A DNA stretch of 56,649 nucleotides from NCBI RefSeq assembly GCF_006539185.1, contig NZ_BJMN01000056.1:1-56649 (forward strand), read 5' to 3'. Below the pieces are notes generated by a model, which saw nothing but the letters and a program-made list of their open reading frames with translations, had not been told where the DNA came from and ran no database searches. The stretch comes from Streptomyces gardneri. Lineage in GTDB: Bacteria; Actinomycetota; Actinomycetes; Streptomycetales; Streptomycetaceae. This document shows, piece after piece, positions 23,864 through 31,329 of the stretch (positions are counted from its first letter, which is position 1; each line of letters opens with the position of its first letter). The translations under genes and the position numbers were made by a program.

Positions 23864-24751
23864 TCACTCGCCCGTGACCGAGCCGAAGTCCGTCCCCGTG
23901 CCCAGGAACAGGCCCGCGCCCAGGAGGATCATCGTCGCCGGGACCATCAGGGTCGTGATGACCATCGTGGCCTTCGGGACCGCCTTGGCCGCCTTGCGGC
24001 GGGCGTTCTGGGCGTCCGTACGGCGCATGTCGTTGGCGATCTGGATGAGCGTGTCGACGATCGGCGCGCCCAGCTCCTCGCCCTGCTGGAGCGCCGTGAC
24101 GAACTGCGCCACCTGTTCCGAGTCGTTGCGGCGGCGCAGTTCGTCGAAGGCCTGGCGGCGGCTGACGCCCATGTCCATCTGGCGGAGCGTGATGCGGAGT
24201 TCGTCGGACCACGGGCCCGCGTATTGCTCCGCGACCCGCTCCAGGGCCTGCCGGAAGCCGAGGCCCGCGCTGACGACGACGGCGAGGACGTCGAGGAAGT
24301 CGGGGAGGGTCCGCTCGATCTGGTCCTTGCGGATGCGGACGGCCGACCAGATGCCGACCTCCGTCCAGAACGCGCCGAAGGCGAAGAGGAGCAGCGCGAC
24401 GAGGACCGAGCCCCTGCCCAGCATGAGCAGGCCGCCGAGGACGCCGAGGAAGCCGTAGACGGCCCGCCGCGCCCCGTACCGGTCGATGGTGAGTCCGCCG
24501 GGGTTGCCCGCGAGGTCGATGCGGCGGCGCACGGCGTTGACCCGCTTGGGGCCCATGAGGCGCAGGACGGCCGGCGACCAGCGCATGCCGAGCCGGTCGA
24601 CGGCCGAGTCGACCGCGCCGGTACGGGTCGCGCCGACCTCCAGGGCGAGTTTGAGGTCGTCGGGGAGGCGGGCGTCGGCGCGGTAGAGGCGCAGGCCGTA
24701 GGCGATGCCGGCGACGGCGAGGCCGGCGAGCAGGGCGAGAAGGAGGTCCAT
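23864..24751 (-). CDS. tadC: TadC-type T2SS F domain protein
   Basis: A 295-aa polytopic platform protein of the Tad secretion machine: N-terminal TM (LLALLAGLAVAGIAYGL), two TM in the middle, the T2SSF domain (LPDFLDVLAVVVSAGLGFRQALERVAEQYAGPWSDEL, then EQVAQFVTALQQGEELGAPIVDTL), and a C-terminal hairpin (TMVITTLMVPATMILLGAG). ATG 24751 lies 14 bp after the upstream tadB stop. With TadB it forms the inner-membrane base that the TadA ATPase turns. Confidence 0.92.
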   Translation of the reverse strand: MDLLLALLAGLAVAGIAYGLRLYRADARLPDDLKLALEVGATRTGAVDSAVDRLGMRWSPAVLRLMGPKRVNAVRRRIDLAGNPGGLTIDRYGARRAVYGFLGVLGGLLMLGRGSVLVALLLFAFGAFWTEVGIWSAVRIRKDQIERTLPDFLDVLAVVVSAGLGFRQALERVAEQYAGPWSDELRITLRQMDMGVSRRQAFDELRRRNDSEQVAQFVTALQQGEELGAPIVDTLIQIANDMRRTDAQNARRKAAKAVPKATMVITTLMVPATMILLGAGLFLGTGTDFGSVTGE

Positions 24752-24765
24752 GGCGCGCGCCCGTC

Positions 24766-25710
24766 CTATACGTCGATCTTCGAGAAGCGGCGGATGGCGA
24801 CGAAGCCCACCACGTACAGCGCGAAGGCCGCGACCACGGCGAACTGTCCGACGGTCGAGCCGGTCATGCGGTCGAGGGCTCCGGGCTGCATGTTGTCGAT
24901 GAGGAGGAGCGAGCCGACGCCGATGACGGGGACGGAGTACGCGGTCATGCTCACCTGGGAGAGCTGGGTGCGGACCTCGCGCCGGGTCTCCTTGCGCTCC
25001 TCCAGGGTCTCGGTGAGGTTCCGGAGGGAGGAGACGACGGTGCCGCCCGCCCGGTTGGCGAGGACGAGGGTGGTGACGAGGACGACGAGCTCGCGGGAGG
25101 GGAGGCGCTCGGCGAGCTCGCCGAGGGCGTCGTCGAGGGACGTGCCGACGGCCAACTGCTGGGCGACCTTCTCCAGTTCGTCTCCGGCCGGGGACTCCAT
25201 CTCGTCGGCGGCGAGGCTGAGCGCCATGCGCAGGGCCAGTCCGGCCTGGGTGGCGTTGGCCAGGATGCGGGAGAGTTCGGGGAGTTGGTTGATGAACTTC
25301 TCGATGCGCTTCTGTCGCTGCCAGCTGAGGTACCCGAGGGCGACCCAGACGCCGAGGAGACCGCATATCGGGCCGAAGAACGGGGAGAGCGCCGACTGCC
25401 CCACCGCCCAGAGGACGGCCACGGTCGCCGTGAGGGCGACCGTGAACTCGCCGGGGGTGATGTCGAGCCCGGTGGCCGCGATGCGCAGTTCCAGCTTCCG
25501 GCCGAGGTTCGTCCGGCGGACGCGTCGGTCGATGCCCCGGAAGTGGCGTCGGCGGCGGCCGGTCGTCTCGGGCTCGCCCGTCTCGTCGAGCCGGGCGACG
25601 AGGGCCGCGTGCCGCCGGGCCCCGCTCGCGTACAGCTGGACGCCGACGATGCCCAGGACGCAGCAGAGCAGCGCCACGCCGAGTGTCAGCCACACAGGAT
25701 CGGTGGTCAT
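24766..25710 (-). CDS. tadB: TadB-type T2SS F domain protein
   Basis: A 314-aa membrane protein: N-terminal TM (VWLTLGVALLCCVLGIVGVQLYA), a basic linker, a TM pair (ALTATVAVLWAVGQSALSPFFGPICGLLGVWVALGY), the T2SSF domain (QLPELSRILANATQAGLALRMALSLAADEM ... GTVVSSLRNLTETLEER), and C-terminal TMs. It sits between tadA and tadC with short gaps of 12-14 bp. It partners with TadC as the inner-membrane platform. Confidence 0.92.
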   Translation of the reverse strand: MTTDPVWLTLGVALLCCVLGIVGVQLYASGARRHAALVARLDETGEPETTGRRRRHFRGIDRRVRRTNLGRKLELRIAATGLDITPGEFTVALTATVAVLWAVGQSALSPFFGPICGLLGVWVALGYLSWQRQKRIEKFINQLPELSRILANATQAGLALRMALSLAADEMESPAGDELEKVAQQLAVGTSLDDALGELAERLPSRELVVLVTTLVLANRAGGTVVSSLRNLTETLEERKETRREVRTQLSQVSMTAYSVPVIGVGSLLLIDNMQPGALDRMTGSTVGQFAVVAAFALYVVGFVAIRRFSKIDV

Positions 25711-25722
25711 GGGCTCCTGCTC

Positions 25723-27066
25723 CTACTTCGCTTCGCGGGTGGCGAGCCCGGCGTCGGTCACGGCCACCCCGAAGGCCTGCGGGATCGGCTGGCCGGCCAT
25801 GTACAGCCGCTCCGCGACCCTCCGGGGCAGCGGGTGGTACGTGAACTGTCCGTACACCCGGCCGTCGGCCGCGACCGGCTGCGCCTGGAAGCGGCAGATC
25901 GTGGCGAGGAGGAAGCGCTCGCGCCCGTGGGAGGCGAGGACGGTTATCTCGGTGATCCGGCGGGTGCCGTCCGGGTGGCGGGTCAGCTGGACGAGGACGT
26001 CGACCGCGCTGTTGATCTGGTCGCGGAGCGCCTCGAAGGGCACCTTCACCTCGGACATCGAGGCGAGCGTCTGGAGCCGCATCAGGGCGTCCTCGGCCGA
26101 GTTGGCGTGGACGGTGGCGAGCGAGCCGTCGTGGCCGGTGGACATCGCCTGGAGCATGTCGAGGGTCTCGCCGCCGCGGACCTCACCCACGATGATGCGG
26201 TCGGGGCGCATGCGCAGGGAGTTGCGGACGAGGTCGCGGATGGAGATGGCGCCCCGGCCCTCGATGTTCGGCGGGCGGGCTTCGAGGCGGATGACGTGGG
26301 CCTGCTGGAGCTGGAGCTCGGCCGAGTCCTCGATGGTGATGATCCGCTCGCCCTCCGGGACGAGACCGGAGAGGGCGTTGAGGAGGGTGGTCTTCCCCGT
26401 GCCGGTGGCGCCGGAGACGATCAGGTTGAACTTGGCCTGAACCAGTCCGGACAGCAGGAGCAGCATCTGCTCGTCGAGCGAGCCGAGGCCGATCATCTCG
26501 TGGAGCGTGTACGCGCGGGGGAAGCGGCGGATGGTGAGCGTCGCCCCGGTGAGCGAGAGCGGCGGGATGATGACGTTGACGCGCTCGCCGGAGGGGAGGC
26601 GGGCGTCGACCATCGGGTTCGACTCGTCGACGCGGCGGTTGACGGTCGAGACGATCCGCTCGATGGTCTGCATCAGCTGGTCGTGGGAGGCGAAGCGGAG
26701 CGGCAGCAGCTCGACGCGGCCGGCGCGCTCGATGAAGATCTGGTCGGGTCCGTTGACCATGATCTCGGTGATCGAGGCGTCTTCGAGGAGCGGTTCGAGG
26801 ACGCCGAGCCCGAGGGCCTCGTCGACGACCCGACGGATCAGCTGGCCCCGCTCGGCGGTGGAGAGGACCGGGCCCTCGCGGCTGATGATGTGGCCGAGGA
26901 CGCGCTCCAGGCGGGCACGCCGTTCGGCGGCCGCGAGCGCGGACATCTCGGTGAGGTCGATCTCCTCCAGGAGCTTGGCGCGGAAGGCGGCGACGAGGTG
27001 CCCGTCCTCCCGGCCGGCTCCGGCGCCCTTGTCCTCGGGGGCGTTGATCCGGGAGCGCAGACTCAT
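25723..27066 (-). CDS. tadA: TadA/CpaF secretion ATPase
   Basis: A 447-aa hexameric ATPase powering Flp pilus assembly. The N-terminal domain leads to Walker A GATGTGKTTLLNAL, an Asp box RIITIEDSAEL, Walker B IIVGEVRGGETLDMLQAMSTGHDGSLATVHANS and the His box. It starts at ATG 27066, overlapping the stop of the upstream TadE gene. The length matches CpaF-type proteins, and no membrane segment is present, as expected for a cytoplasmic motor. Confidence 0.95.
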   Translation of the reverse strand: MSLRSRINAPEDKGAGAGREDGHLVAAFRAKLLEEIDLTEMSALAAAERRARLERVLGHIISREGPVLSTAERGQLIRRVVDEALGLGVLEPLLEDASITEIMVNGPDQIFIERAGRVELLPLRFASHDQLMQTIERIVSTVNRRVDESNPMVDARLPSGERVNVIIPPLSLTGATLTIRRFPRAYTLHEMIGLGSLDEQMLLLLSGLVQAKFNLIVSGATGTGKTTLLNALSGLVPEGERIITIEDSAELQLQQAHVIRLEARPPNIEGRGAISIRDLVRNSLRMRPDRIIVGEVRGGETLDMLQAMSTGHDGSLATVHANSAEDALMRLQTLASMSEVKVPFEALRDQINSAVDVLVQLTRHPDGTRRITEITVLASHGRERFLLATICRFQAQPVAADGRVYGQFTYHPLPRRVAERLYMAGQPIPQAFGVAVTDAGLATREAK

Positions 27067-27449
27067 GGCAGGTCCTCCTCGTCGGGCATCGGCATGGTGG
27101 CGGTCTTCGTCACGTCGTCGAAGCTCCAGAAGGGGACGACCTGGGGAATGCGGACGCTGACGCGGGCGACGGCCTCGCCGCCGTCGGCAGCGACGTCGAC
27201 GGAGGTGACCCAGTCGGCGGCTGCCCGGCCGGCCGCATTGCCCGCCGCCACGGGGTTGTCCGCGTTCGCGTCGGTGGTTGCTGCCCGTGCCGCGGCGCGG
27301 GCGGCCGTACCCGCCTGCTGGGCGGCGTACGCGGCGACGCCGAGCTGGAGGCCCGCGAGGCCGACGATGAGCAGGATGGGGAGGAAGCCGAGGTACTCGA
27401 TGGCGGCCTGGCCCCGGTCGCGGGTCCTCGCGCGCAGGAATCTCGTCAT
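27063..27449 (-). CDS. TadE-family pseudopilin
   Basis: A 128-aa protein with a short basic leader ending RDRG, then QAAIEYLGFLPILLIVGLAGLQLGVAAY: the class III cleavage site with Glu+5 and a hydrophobic helix, followed by a small extracytoplasmic domain (VARVSVRIPQVVPFWSF). It is a minor pseudopilin processed by the A24 peptidase. Its ATG at 27449 overlaps the end of the adjacent TadE gene, and its stop overlaps tadA. Confidence 0.9.
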   Translation of the reverse strand: MTRFLRARTRDRGQAAIEYLGFLPILLIVGLAGLQLGVAAYAAQQAGTAARAAARAATTDANADNPVAAGNAAGRAAADWVTSVDVAADGGEAVARVSVRIPQVVPFWSFDDVTKTATMPMPDEEDLP

Positions 27450-27826
27450 GGCGTGGACTCCTTCTCCTCCGAGACCGCGCCCGCCGTGGTCTCCACGGTG
27501 AAGAGGCCGCCCACGCCCGGGAAGAGGACGGGGACCTGGATCCTGACCACCGCTTTCACCAGGCCGTCGTCGCCCGGCGGGCATGTCGCTTCCAAACCGC
27601 TCGCCCAGGCCCCGTCCAGGTGCCGCATCGCGGCCTCGTGGCAGTCGTCGCCGACGGCCGCGGCTCGGGCCGCCTCGTCGGCGGCGTTTCCGGCCAGCGT
27701 GTACGTGTACCCCACCAGAACGACCTGCCACAGCAGCGCCAGCGTCAGCAGGATCAGCGGCACCATGCCGAGGAACTCGATCGCCACCTGTCCTCTGTCG
27801 TCGCCGTCCCGGATCGTCGGCCGCAT
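27446..27826 (-). CDS. TadE-family pseudopilin
   Basis: A 126-aa paralogue of the adjacent gene. The leader MRPTIRDGDDRG precedes QVAIEFLGMVPLILLTLALLWQVVLVGYTYTLAG with Glu+5, and one disulfide pair is possible in the exported domain (DDCHEAAM and EATCPPGDD). The pair of TadE genes probably gives a heteromeric tip or initiation complex. It overlaps the next TadE gene and lies 3 bp after the CpaE-like gene. Confidence 0.9.
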   Translation of the reverse strand: MRPTIRDGDDRGQVAIEFLGMVPLILLTLALLWQVVLVGYTYTLAGNAADEAARAAAVGDDCHEAAMRHLDGAWASGLEATCPPGDDGLVKAVVRIQVPVLFPGVGGLFTVETTAGAVSEEKESTP

Positions 27827-27829
27827 CGC

Positions 27830-29086
27830 TCAGCGGCCTCCGGTGCGGCGGCGCAGGCCCAGCGAGCCCCGGTCGCCGGCGCGGGCGAGCTGCTTGCCGG
27901 GGGCGGTCGGTGCCGGGGCGCCGACCAGGCCCAGTTCGCCGGCCAACGCCCACAGCGCCTGCTTGACCGTCGACTTGGCGTCGAGGTCGTGGAGCCGGCC
28001 CGCGTCGACGACGGCCTGGAGTTCCTTGAAGTTGGCGGGGACGGAGACTCCGGCCGTACGGGTGCCGGTGATCTTCTGGACGAGGGGCGGCTGGATCTCG
28101 GTGGAGCGGTGGTGGCGGTTGACGAGGGTGACGGTCTCCTCCGCCTTGCGTACCTGGAGGCGTTCCCACATCCGTACGGTCCGCTTGGCGGCCCGCACCG
28201 CGACCACGTCCGGCGTGGTGACGAGGAGGGCGGTGTCGGACATCTCGATGGCGGCGGCGTTGGCGCCGGTGAGCTGGGAGCCGCAGTCGACGACGACGAC
28301 CTCGTGCCGGGCGCGCAGGGCGCTGACGATCTGGCGGGCGGCCCGGTCGGTGACCTCCTCGCCGCGTTCGCCCTCCGCCGGGGCGAGGAGCAGTGCGAGG
28401 CCGGTCTCGTGGACGAAGACGGCGTCCTGGAGGACGCGGGGCGAGATGTCGGTGATGGCCGCGAGGTCGGCGGCCGACCGCCGGAACTGGACGTCGAGGT
28501 AGGAGGCGATGTCGCCGCCCTGGAGGTCGAGGTCGAGGAGGGCGACGGTCCGGCCCGAGGCGCGGGCGGCGAGGGCGAGGTGGACGGCGGTGACGGTGGT
28601 GCCGACGCCGCCCTTGGCGCCGCTGACGGTGACGACGGTGCCGCCGGGTCCGGTGGCGATCTCGGCCCCGGCGCCGAGGTGGCGGCGGACGCCCGCGGAC
28701 CACTGGGCGGCGGCCTGCACGCGGCTGGCGAGCTCCTCGTATCCGAGGGGGAGGGTGACCAGGCCCCGGGCGCCGGAGTCCATGGCGGCCGAGAAGAGGA
28801 CGGGGCTGGCGTCGGCGGTGATGAGGACGACGCCGACGGCCGGGAAGCGGAGGGCGACCTCGCGGACGACGTCGAGTGCGGGGACGGGTCCGATCCGCTC
28901 GTGGACGAGGACGACCTCGGGGAGTTCGTCGAGGGACTCGGCGGCGAGCCGGGCGAGGGTGTCGACGAGCTGGGTGGAGTCGGTGACGGGCGCGGCGGGT
29001 TCGGCGTCGGGGAGCTGGCTGAGCAGGGTGACGACGGACCGGGCCGCGTCGGGGTCCCCGACGGCCGGCAGGATCCTGGTGGTCAT
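27830..29086 (-). CDS. CpaE/TadZ-like MinD-type ATPase
   Basis: A 418-aa protein with an N-terminal receiver-like domain lacking a clear phospho-acceptor (LPEVVLVHERIG...VGVVLITADASPVLFSAAMDSGARGLVTLPLGYEELASRV) and a C-terminal ParA/MinD ATPase with deviant Walker A SGAKGGVGTTVTA and DLDLQGGDIA. TadZ/CpaE proteins place the Tad machine in the cell. The C-terminal ~40 residues are Pro/Arg/Gly-rich. The downstream TadE gene begins 3 bp away. Confidence 0.93.
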   Translation of the reverse strand: MTTRILPAVGDPDAARSVVTLLSQLPDAEPAAPVTDSTQLVDTLARLAAESLDELPEVVLVHERIGPVPALDVVREVALRFPAVGVVLITADASPVLFSAAMDSGARGLVTLPLGYEELASRVQAAAQWSAGVRRHLGAGAEIATGPGGTVVTVSGAKGGVGTTVTAVHLALAARASGRTVALLDLDLQGGDIASYLDVQFRRSAADLAAITDISPRVLQDAVFVHETGLALLLAPAEGERGEEVTDRAARQIVSALRARHEVVVVDCGSQLTGANAAAIEMSDTALLVTTPDVVAVRAAKRTVRMWERLQVRKAEETVTLVNRHHRSTEIQPPLVQKITGTRTAGVSVPANFKELQAVVDAGRLHDLDAKSTVKQALWALAGELGLVGAPAPTAPGKQLARAGDRGSLGLRRRTGGR

Positions 29087-29093
29087 ACCGGCC

Positions 29094-29801
29094 TCACTTG
29101 TCCTTGTCGAGCGTGTAGGTGCGGTCGCGCTGGTCGGCCGGGGCGCCGCCGGTGGTGGGGGCGACGAGGGCGAGGCGTACGTGCTCGGCGAAGGACTCGG
29201 CGTACGCGACGCGCTGGGTGTCGAGGGTGGAGAGCGCGAAGCTGATCGGGACGGCGTTGGCGGCGCGGCCCGAGCGGTCGTTGTTCTCGGAGATCGGGGT
29301 GAGCTTGCCGACGGAGAGGACGCGGGCGCCGGCGACGATCATCCGCGACTGGGAGGGGTCGTCCTTCTTCTCACCCTCGAAGGTGGCGTAGATGTTGACG
29401 GTGGCCCCGGCGGTGATCTTGCCCGCGACGCCCGTCGCGGCGTCGATCATGATCGCGATCTCCTGCTGACCCGGCTGGAGCTCGGGCTGCTCGACGATCA
29501 TGTCGGTCTGGAGGAGGGATCCCGCCTTGAGCTCGGTGACGGCGATCCTGCCCTCGATCTGGCGGAGATCGGTGACGGCGGTGGCGGAGAGCCAGCGCTT
29601 GGGCATGGAGATCTTCTCGAACTGGTCGGCGCTCAGGGGTTTGTAGGGGGCCACGTTCTTCGTGAGCCGGTACGCGGTGACCTCGGGTCCGACCTTCGCG
29701 TTCACGTCGCTGATGACCGTGAGGACGCCGGCGAAGGCGCCGAGGGCGCACAGGACGGAGAGCAGCAGGAGGATCACGCCGCGGCGCTGGCGGGAGTTCA
29801 T
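29094..29801 (-). CDS. CpaB/RcpC-like pilus assembly protein (SAF domain)
   Basis: A 235-aa protein: one N-terminal TM (GVILLLLSVLCALGAFAGVLTVI), a SAF domain (VTAYRLTKNVAPYKPLSADQFEKISMPKRWLSATAVTDLRQIEGRIAVTELKAGSLLQ), and an RcpC domain (IAIMIDAATGVAGKITAGATVNIYATF). In proteobacteria CpaB works with the outer-membrane secretin; here there is no secretin gene, so it probably contacts the wall or septal glycans. It starts at ATG 29801, the only start that keeps the TM immediately N-terminal. Confidence 0.9.
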   Translation of the reverse strand: MNSRQRRGVILLLLSVLCALGAFAGVLTVISDVNAKVGPEVTAYRLTKNVAPYKPLSADQFEKISMPKRWLSATAVTDLRQIEGRIAVTELKAGSLLQTDMIVEQPELQPGQQEIAIMIDAATGVAGKITAGATVNIYATFEGEKKDDPSQSRMIVAGARVLSVGKLTPISENNDRSGRAANAVPISFALSTLDTQRVAYAESFAEHVRLALVAPTTGGAPADQRDRTYTLDKDK

Positions 29802-29895
29802 GGCCGTACTTCCTCGATCGGATCCGTGGGTCTGGGCGGACGGTGGTCGTGCGCGGGGCGGGGGTGCTGCGCGGGGCGGGGGCACACGGCGGGGC

Positions 29896-30936
29896 TCACG
29901 GGACGGTGCGCGGGTCGATCGCGGGTGCGGAGCCGGGTGCGGGGAGGGGGCGGGCGGCGTGCGCCGGTGCGGCCCCGAGGGCCCTCGTGGCGCCTCGGGC
30001 CGGAACCGCGTCGAGGGCGGGGGCCATGCCACGGGCCGGAACCGCTGCGAGCGCCTGGGTCGCCCCGTGGGCCGGCGCCGTCCCGCCCCCGAGCGCCGCC
30101 GGGCCCGCGAGGGCCGTCAGCGGGGCCGCGCAGAAGCCGCAGCGGTCGCCGATGAGCTCCATCCCGCACCAGTGGCAGGTCTCGCGCCGTACGGAGGAGA
30201 CGAGTTGGTAGAGAACGGGCAGGTCGGGGAGGTACGCGGCGAACTCCACGAGCTTGCCGGTGCCCCACCAGCCGGGTGAGGCCTCGGGCAGCGCGGCCTC
30301 CTGGACGGGGCCCTGGATCTGCCACGCGGGTACGAGGGCGGTGGTGGGCCAGTCGGTCTGGAGCTGTCCGCGCGCGACGAGGAGCTGCGTGGCGAACTCC
30401 GGTCCCGCGAGGCGCTGGTCGCCCGCTCCGCCGAGCCGGACGATCTGCGGCGTGGGTCCGGCGAGGACCGCGAAGTGGGCTCCGGGCAGCCAGCCCTTGA
30501 GGTGGGAGGAGAGGCTGACGGGTACGCGGTCGAGGCGGGACACCGAGCCGAGTACGGCCCCGGCGTAGATGTAGTGGGCGAGCAGCCTGGCGGCGGAGGC
30601 GAGCACGCCGGGGCTGAAGTCGCAGGCCGCCAGTTGCCGTAACTGCCGGACGAGCACGGCTGCTCCGAGTGGCGGCAGGTCGGTTCTGACCAGCGCGATC
30701 CGGTCGCTTTCGAGGAGGCCCCGGACGGCGTGCAGGCGCCGCTCGACGGCGGCGGGGGCGGAGGTGGGGCAGACGACGACCACGCTGCCGTACCGCGCGA
30801 GGAGTTGCTGCATGTCGGCGAGGGAGGCGTCGAGGGACCGCGTCTCGGGGGCCGGGAGCACGGCGGCGTTCGGCGTCTGCGGGTCGGTCGGCGGCAGCAC
30901 CAGGTCGGTGCTGGTGACCGCGATCGCTGTCGGCAC
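29896..30936 (-). CDS. Unknown pilus-cluster protein with CxxC pairs and TTA codon
   Basis: A 346-aa protein with no signal peptide and no family I recognise. A Rossmann-like region (SVVVVCPTSAPAAVERRLHAVRGLLESDRIALVRTDLP) is followed by a zinc-ribbon-like element CHWCGMELIGDRCGFC at about 280-295 and a tail of 12-residue Ala/Pro repeats. Codon 99 is TTA (30640-30642), making translation potentially bldA-dependent. I chose GTG 30936 (GGGGG upstream) over GTG 30987. As first gene of the tad cluster, 94 bp from cpaB, it may set timing of the whole set. Confidence 0.7.
   Translation of the reverse strand: MPTAIAVTSTDLVLPPTDPQTPNAAVLPAPETRSLDASLADMQQLLARYGSVVVVCPTSAPAAVERRLHAVRGLLESDRIALVRTDLPPLGAAVLVRQLRQLAACDFSPGVLASAARLLAHYIYAGAVLGSVSRLDRVPVSLSSHLKGWLPGAHFAVLAGPTPQIVRLGGAGDQRLAGPEFATQLLVARGQLQTDWPTTALVPAWQIQGPVQEAALPEASPGWWGTGKLVEFAAYLPDLPVLYQLVSSVRRETCHWCGMELIGDRCGFCAAPLTALAGPAALGGGTAPAHGATQALAAVPARGMAPALDAVPARGATRALGAAPAHAARPLPAPGSAPAIDPRTVP
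29929..30072. repeat. 36-bp tandem repeat in the CxxC protein tail
   Basis: Four imperfect 36-bp units (29929-29964, 29965-30000, 30001-30036, 30037-30072) encode the 12-residue pattern A(R/H)GATxALxAVP. Two further G-rich direct repeats (about 29850-29885) lie just past the stop. Confidence 0.75.
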
Positions 30937-31042
30937 GTCAGACCCCCGTCCCCTCCGACCTCCGGGGTCCCGGGGGCCGCAGATCACCTACCGCGTTCGC
31001 GGCGTCACCGCAGGGTGCCGCCGCCTCTGCACTTTATCCACG

Positions 31043-31055
31043 CCACCCGGGGTGG
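31043..31055. promoter_or_regulatory. 6-1-6 palindrome upstream of the pilus cluster
   Basis: CCACCC-G-GGGTGG, a perfect palindrome 107 bp upstream of the minus-strand GTG at 30936, in the space shared with the chitinase gene. A candidate operator for the pilus cluster; the regulator is unknown. Confidence 0.3.
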
Positions 31056-31180
31056 TGAACACACAATCCGCCAAGCTCCCCTCACTTTCTTCGGGCCCGG
31101 CGGCGGGGGCCCGAAGCGCCTTCGCCGCCAGTCGGGGTGCCGACTTCACCCCCTCCGACCTCCCCTTGTTGCCAGAGGTC

Positions 31181-31210
31181 TTGACAACACGATTGGTCTG
31201 GACCAGCTTG
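31181..31210 (+). promoter_or_regulatory. Chitinase promoter with DasR-responsive element
   Basis: A consensus -35 TTGACA (31181-31186) is followed by TGGTCTGGACCA (31194-31205), differing in one base from the DasR consensus core TGGTCTAGACCA. The site falls between -35 and the expected -10, so DasR binding would block polymerase and GlcNAc/GlcN phosphates would relieve it. Confidence 0.75.
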
Positions 31211-31318
31211 TTCCGACAACGGTGGCCACCGTCCGCACCCCCGCACCAGGCTCGTACCCCCGTACGCGCCCCTCCGTACGACGACGTACGGCACCTCCAC
31301 ATCCCCAACTCCCCCACC

Positions 31319-31323
31319 GGAGG
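31319..31323 (+). promoter_or_regulatory. Ribosome-binding site deciding the chitinase start
   Basis: GGAGG abuts the ATG at 31324 but sits 6 nt from GTG 31330, so GTG 31330 is the better start. Confidence 0.7.
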
Positions 31324-31329
31324 ATGCAC

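Noticed and set aside
31032..31042. Possible DnaA box (TTATCCACG)
   Set aside because: One isolated copy inside a promoter region; not enough for an origin.
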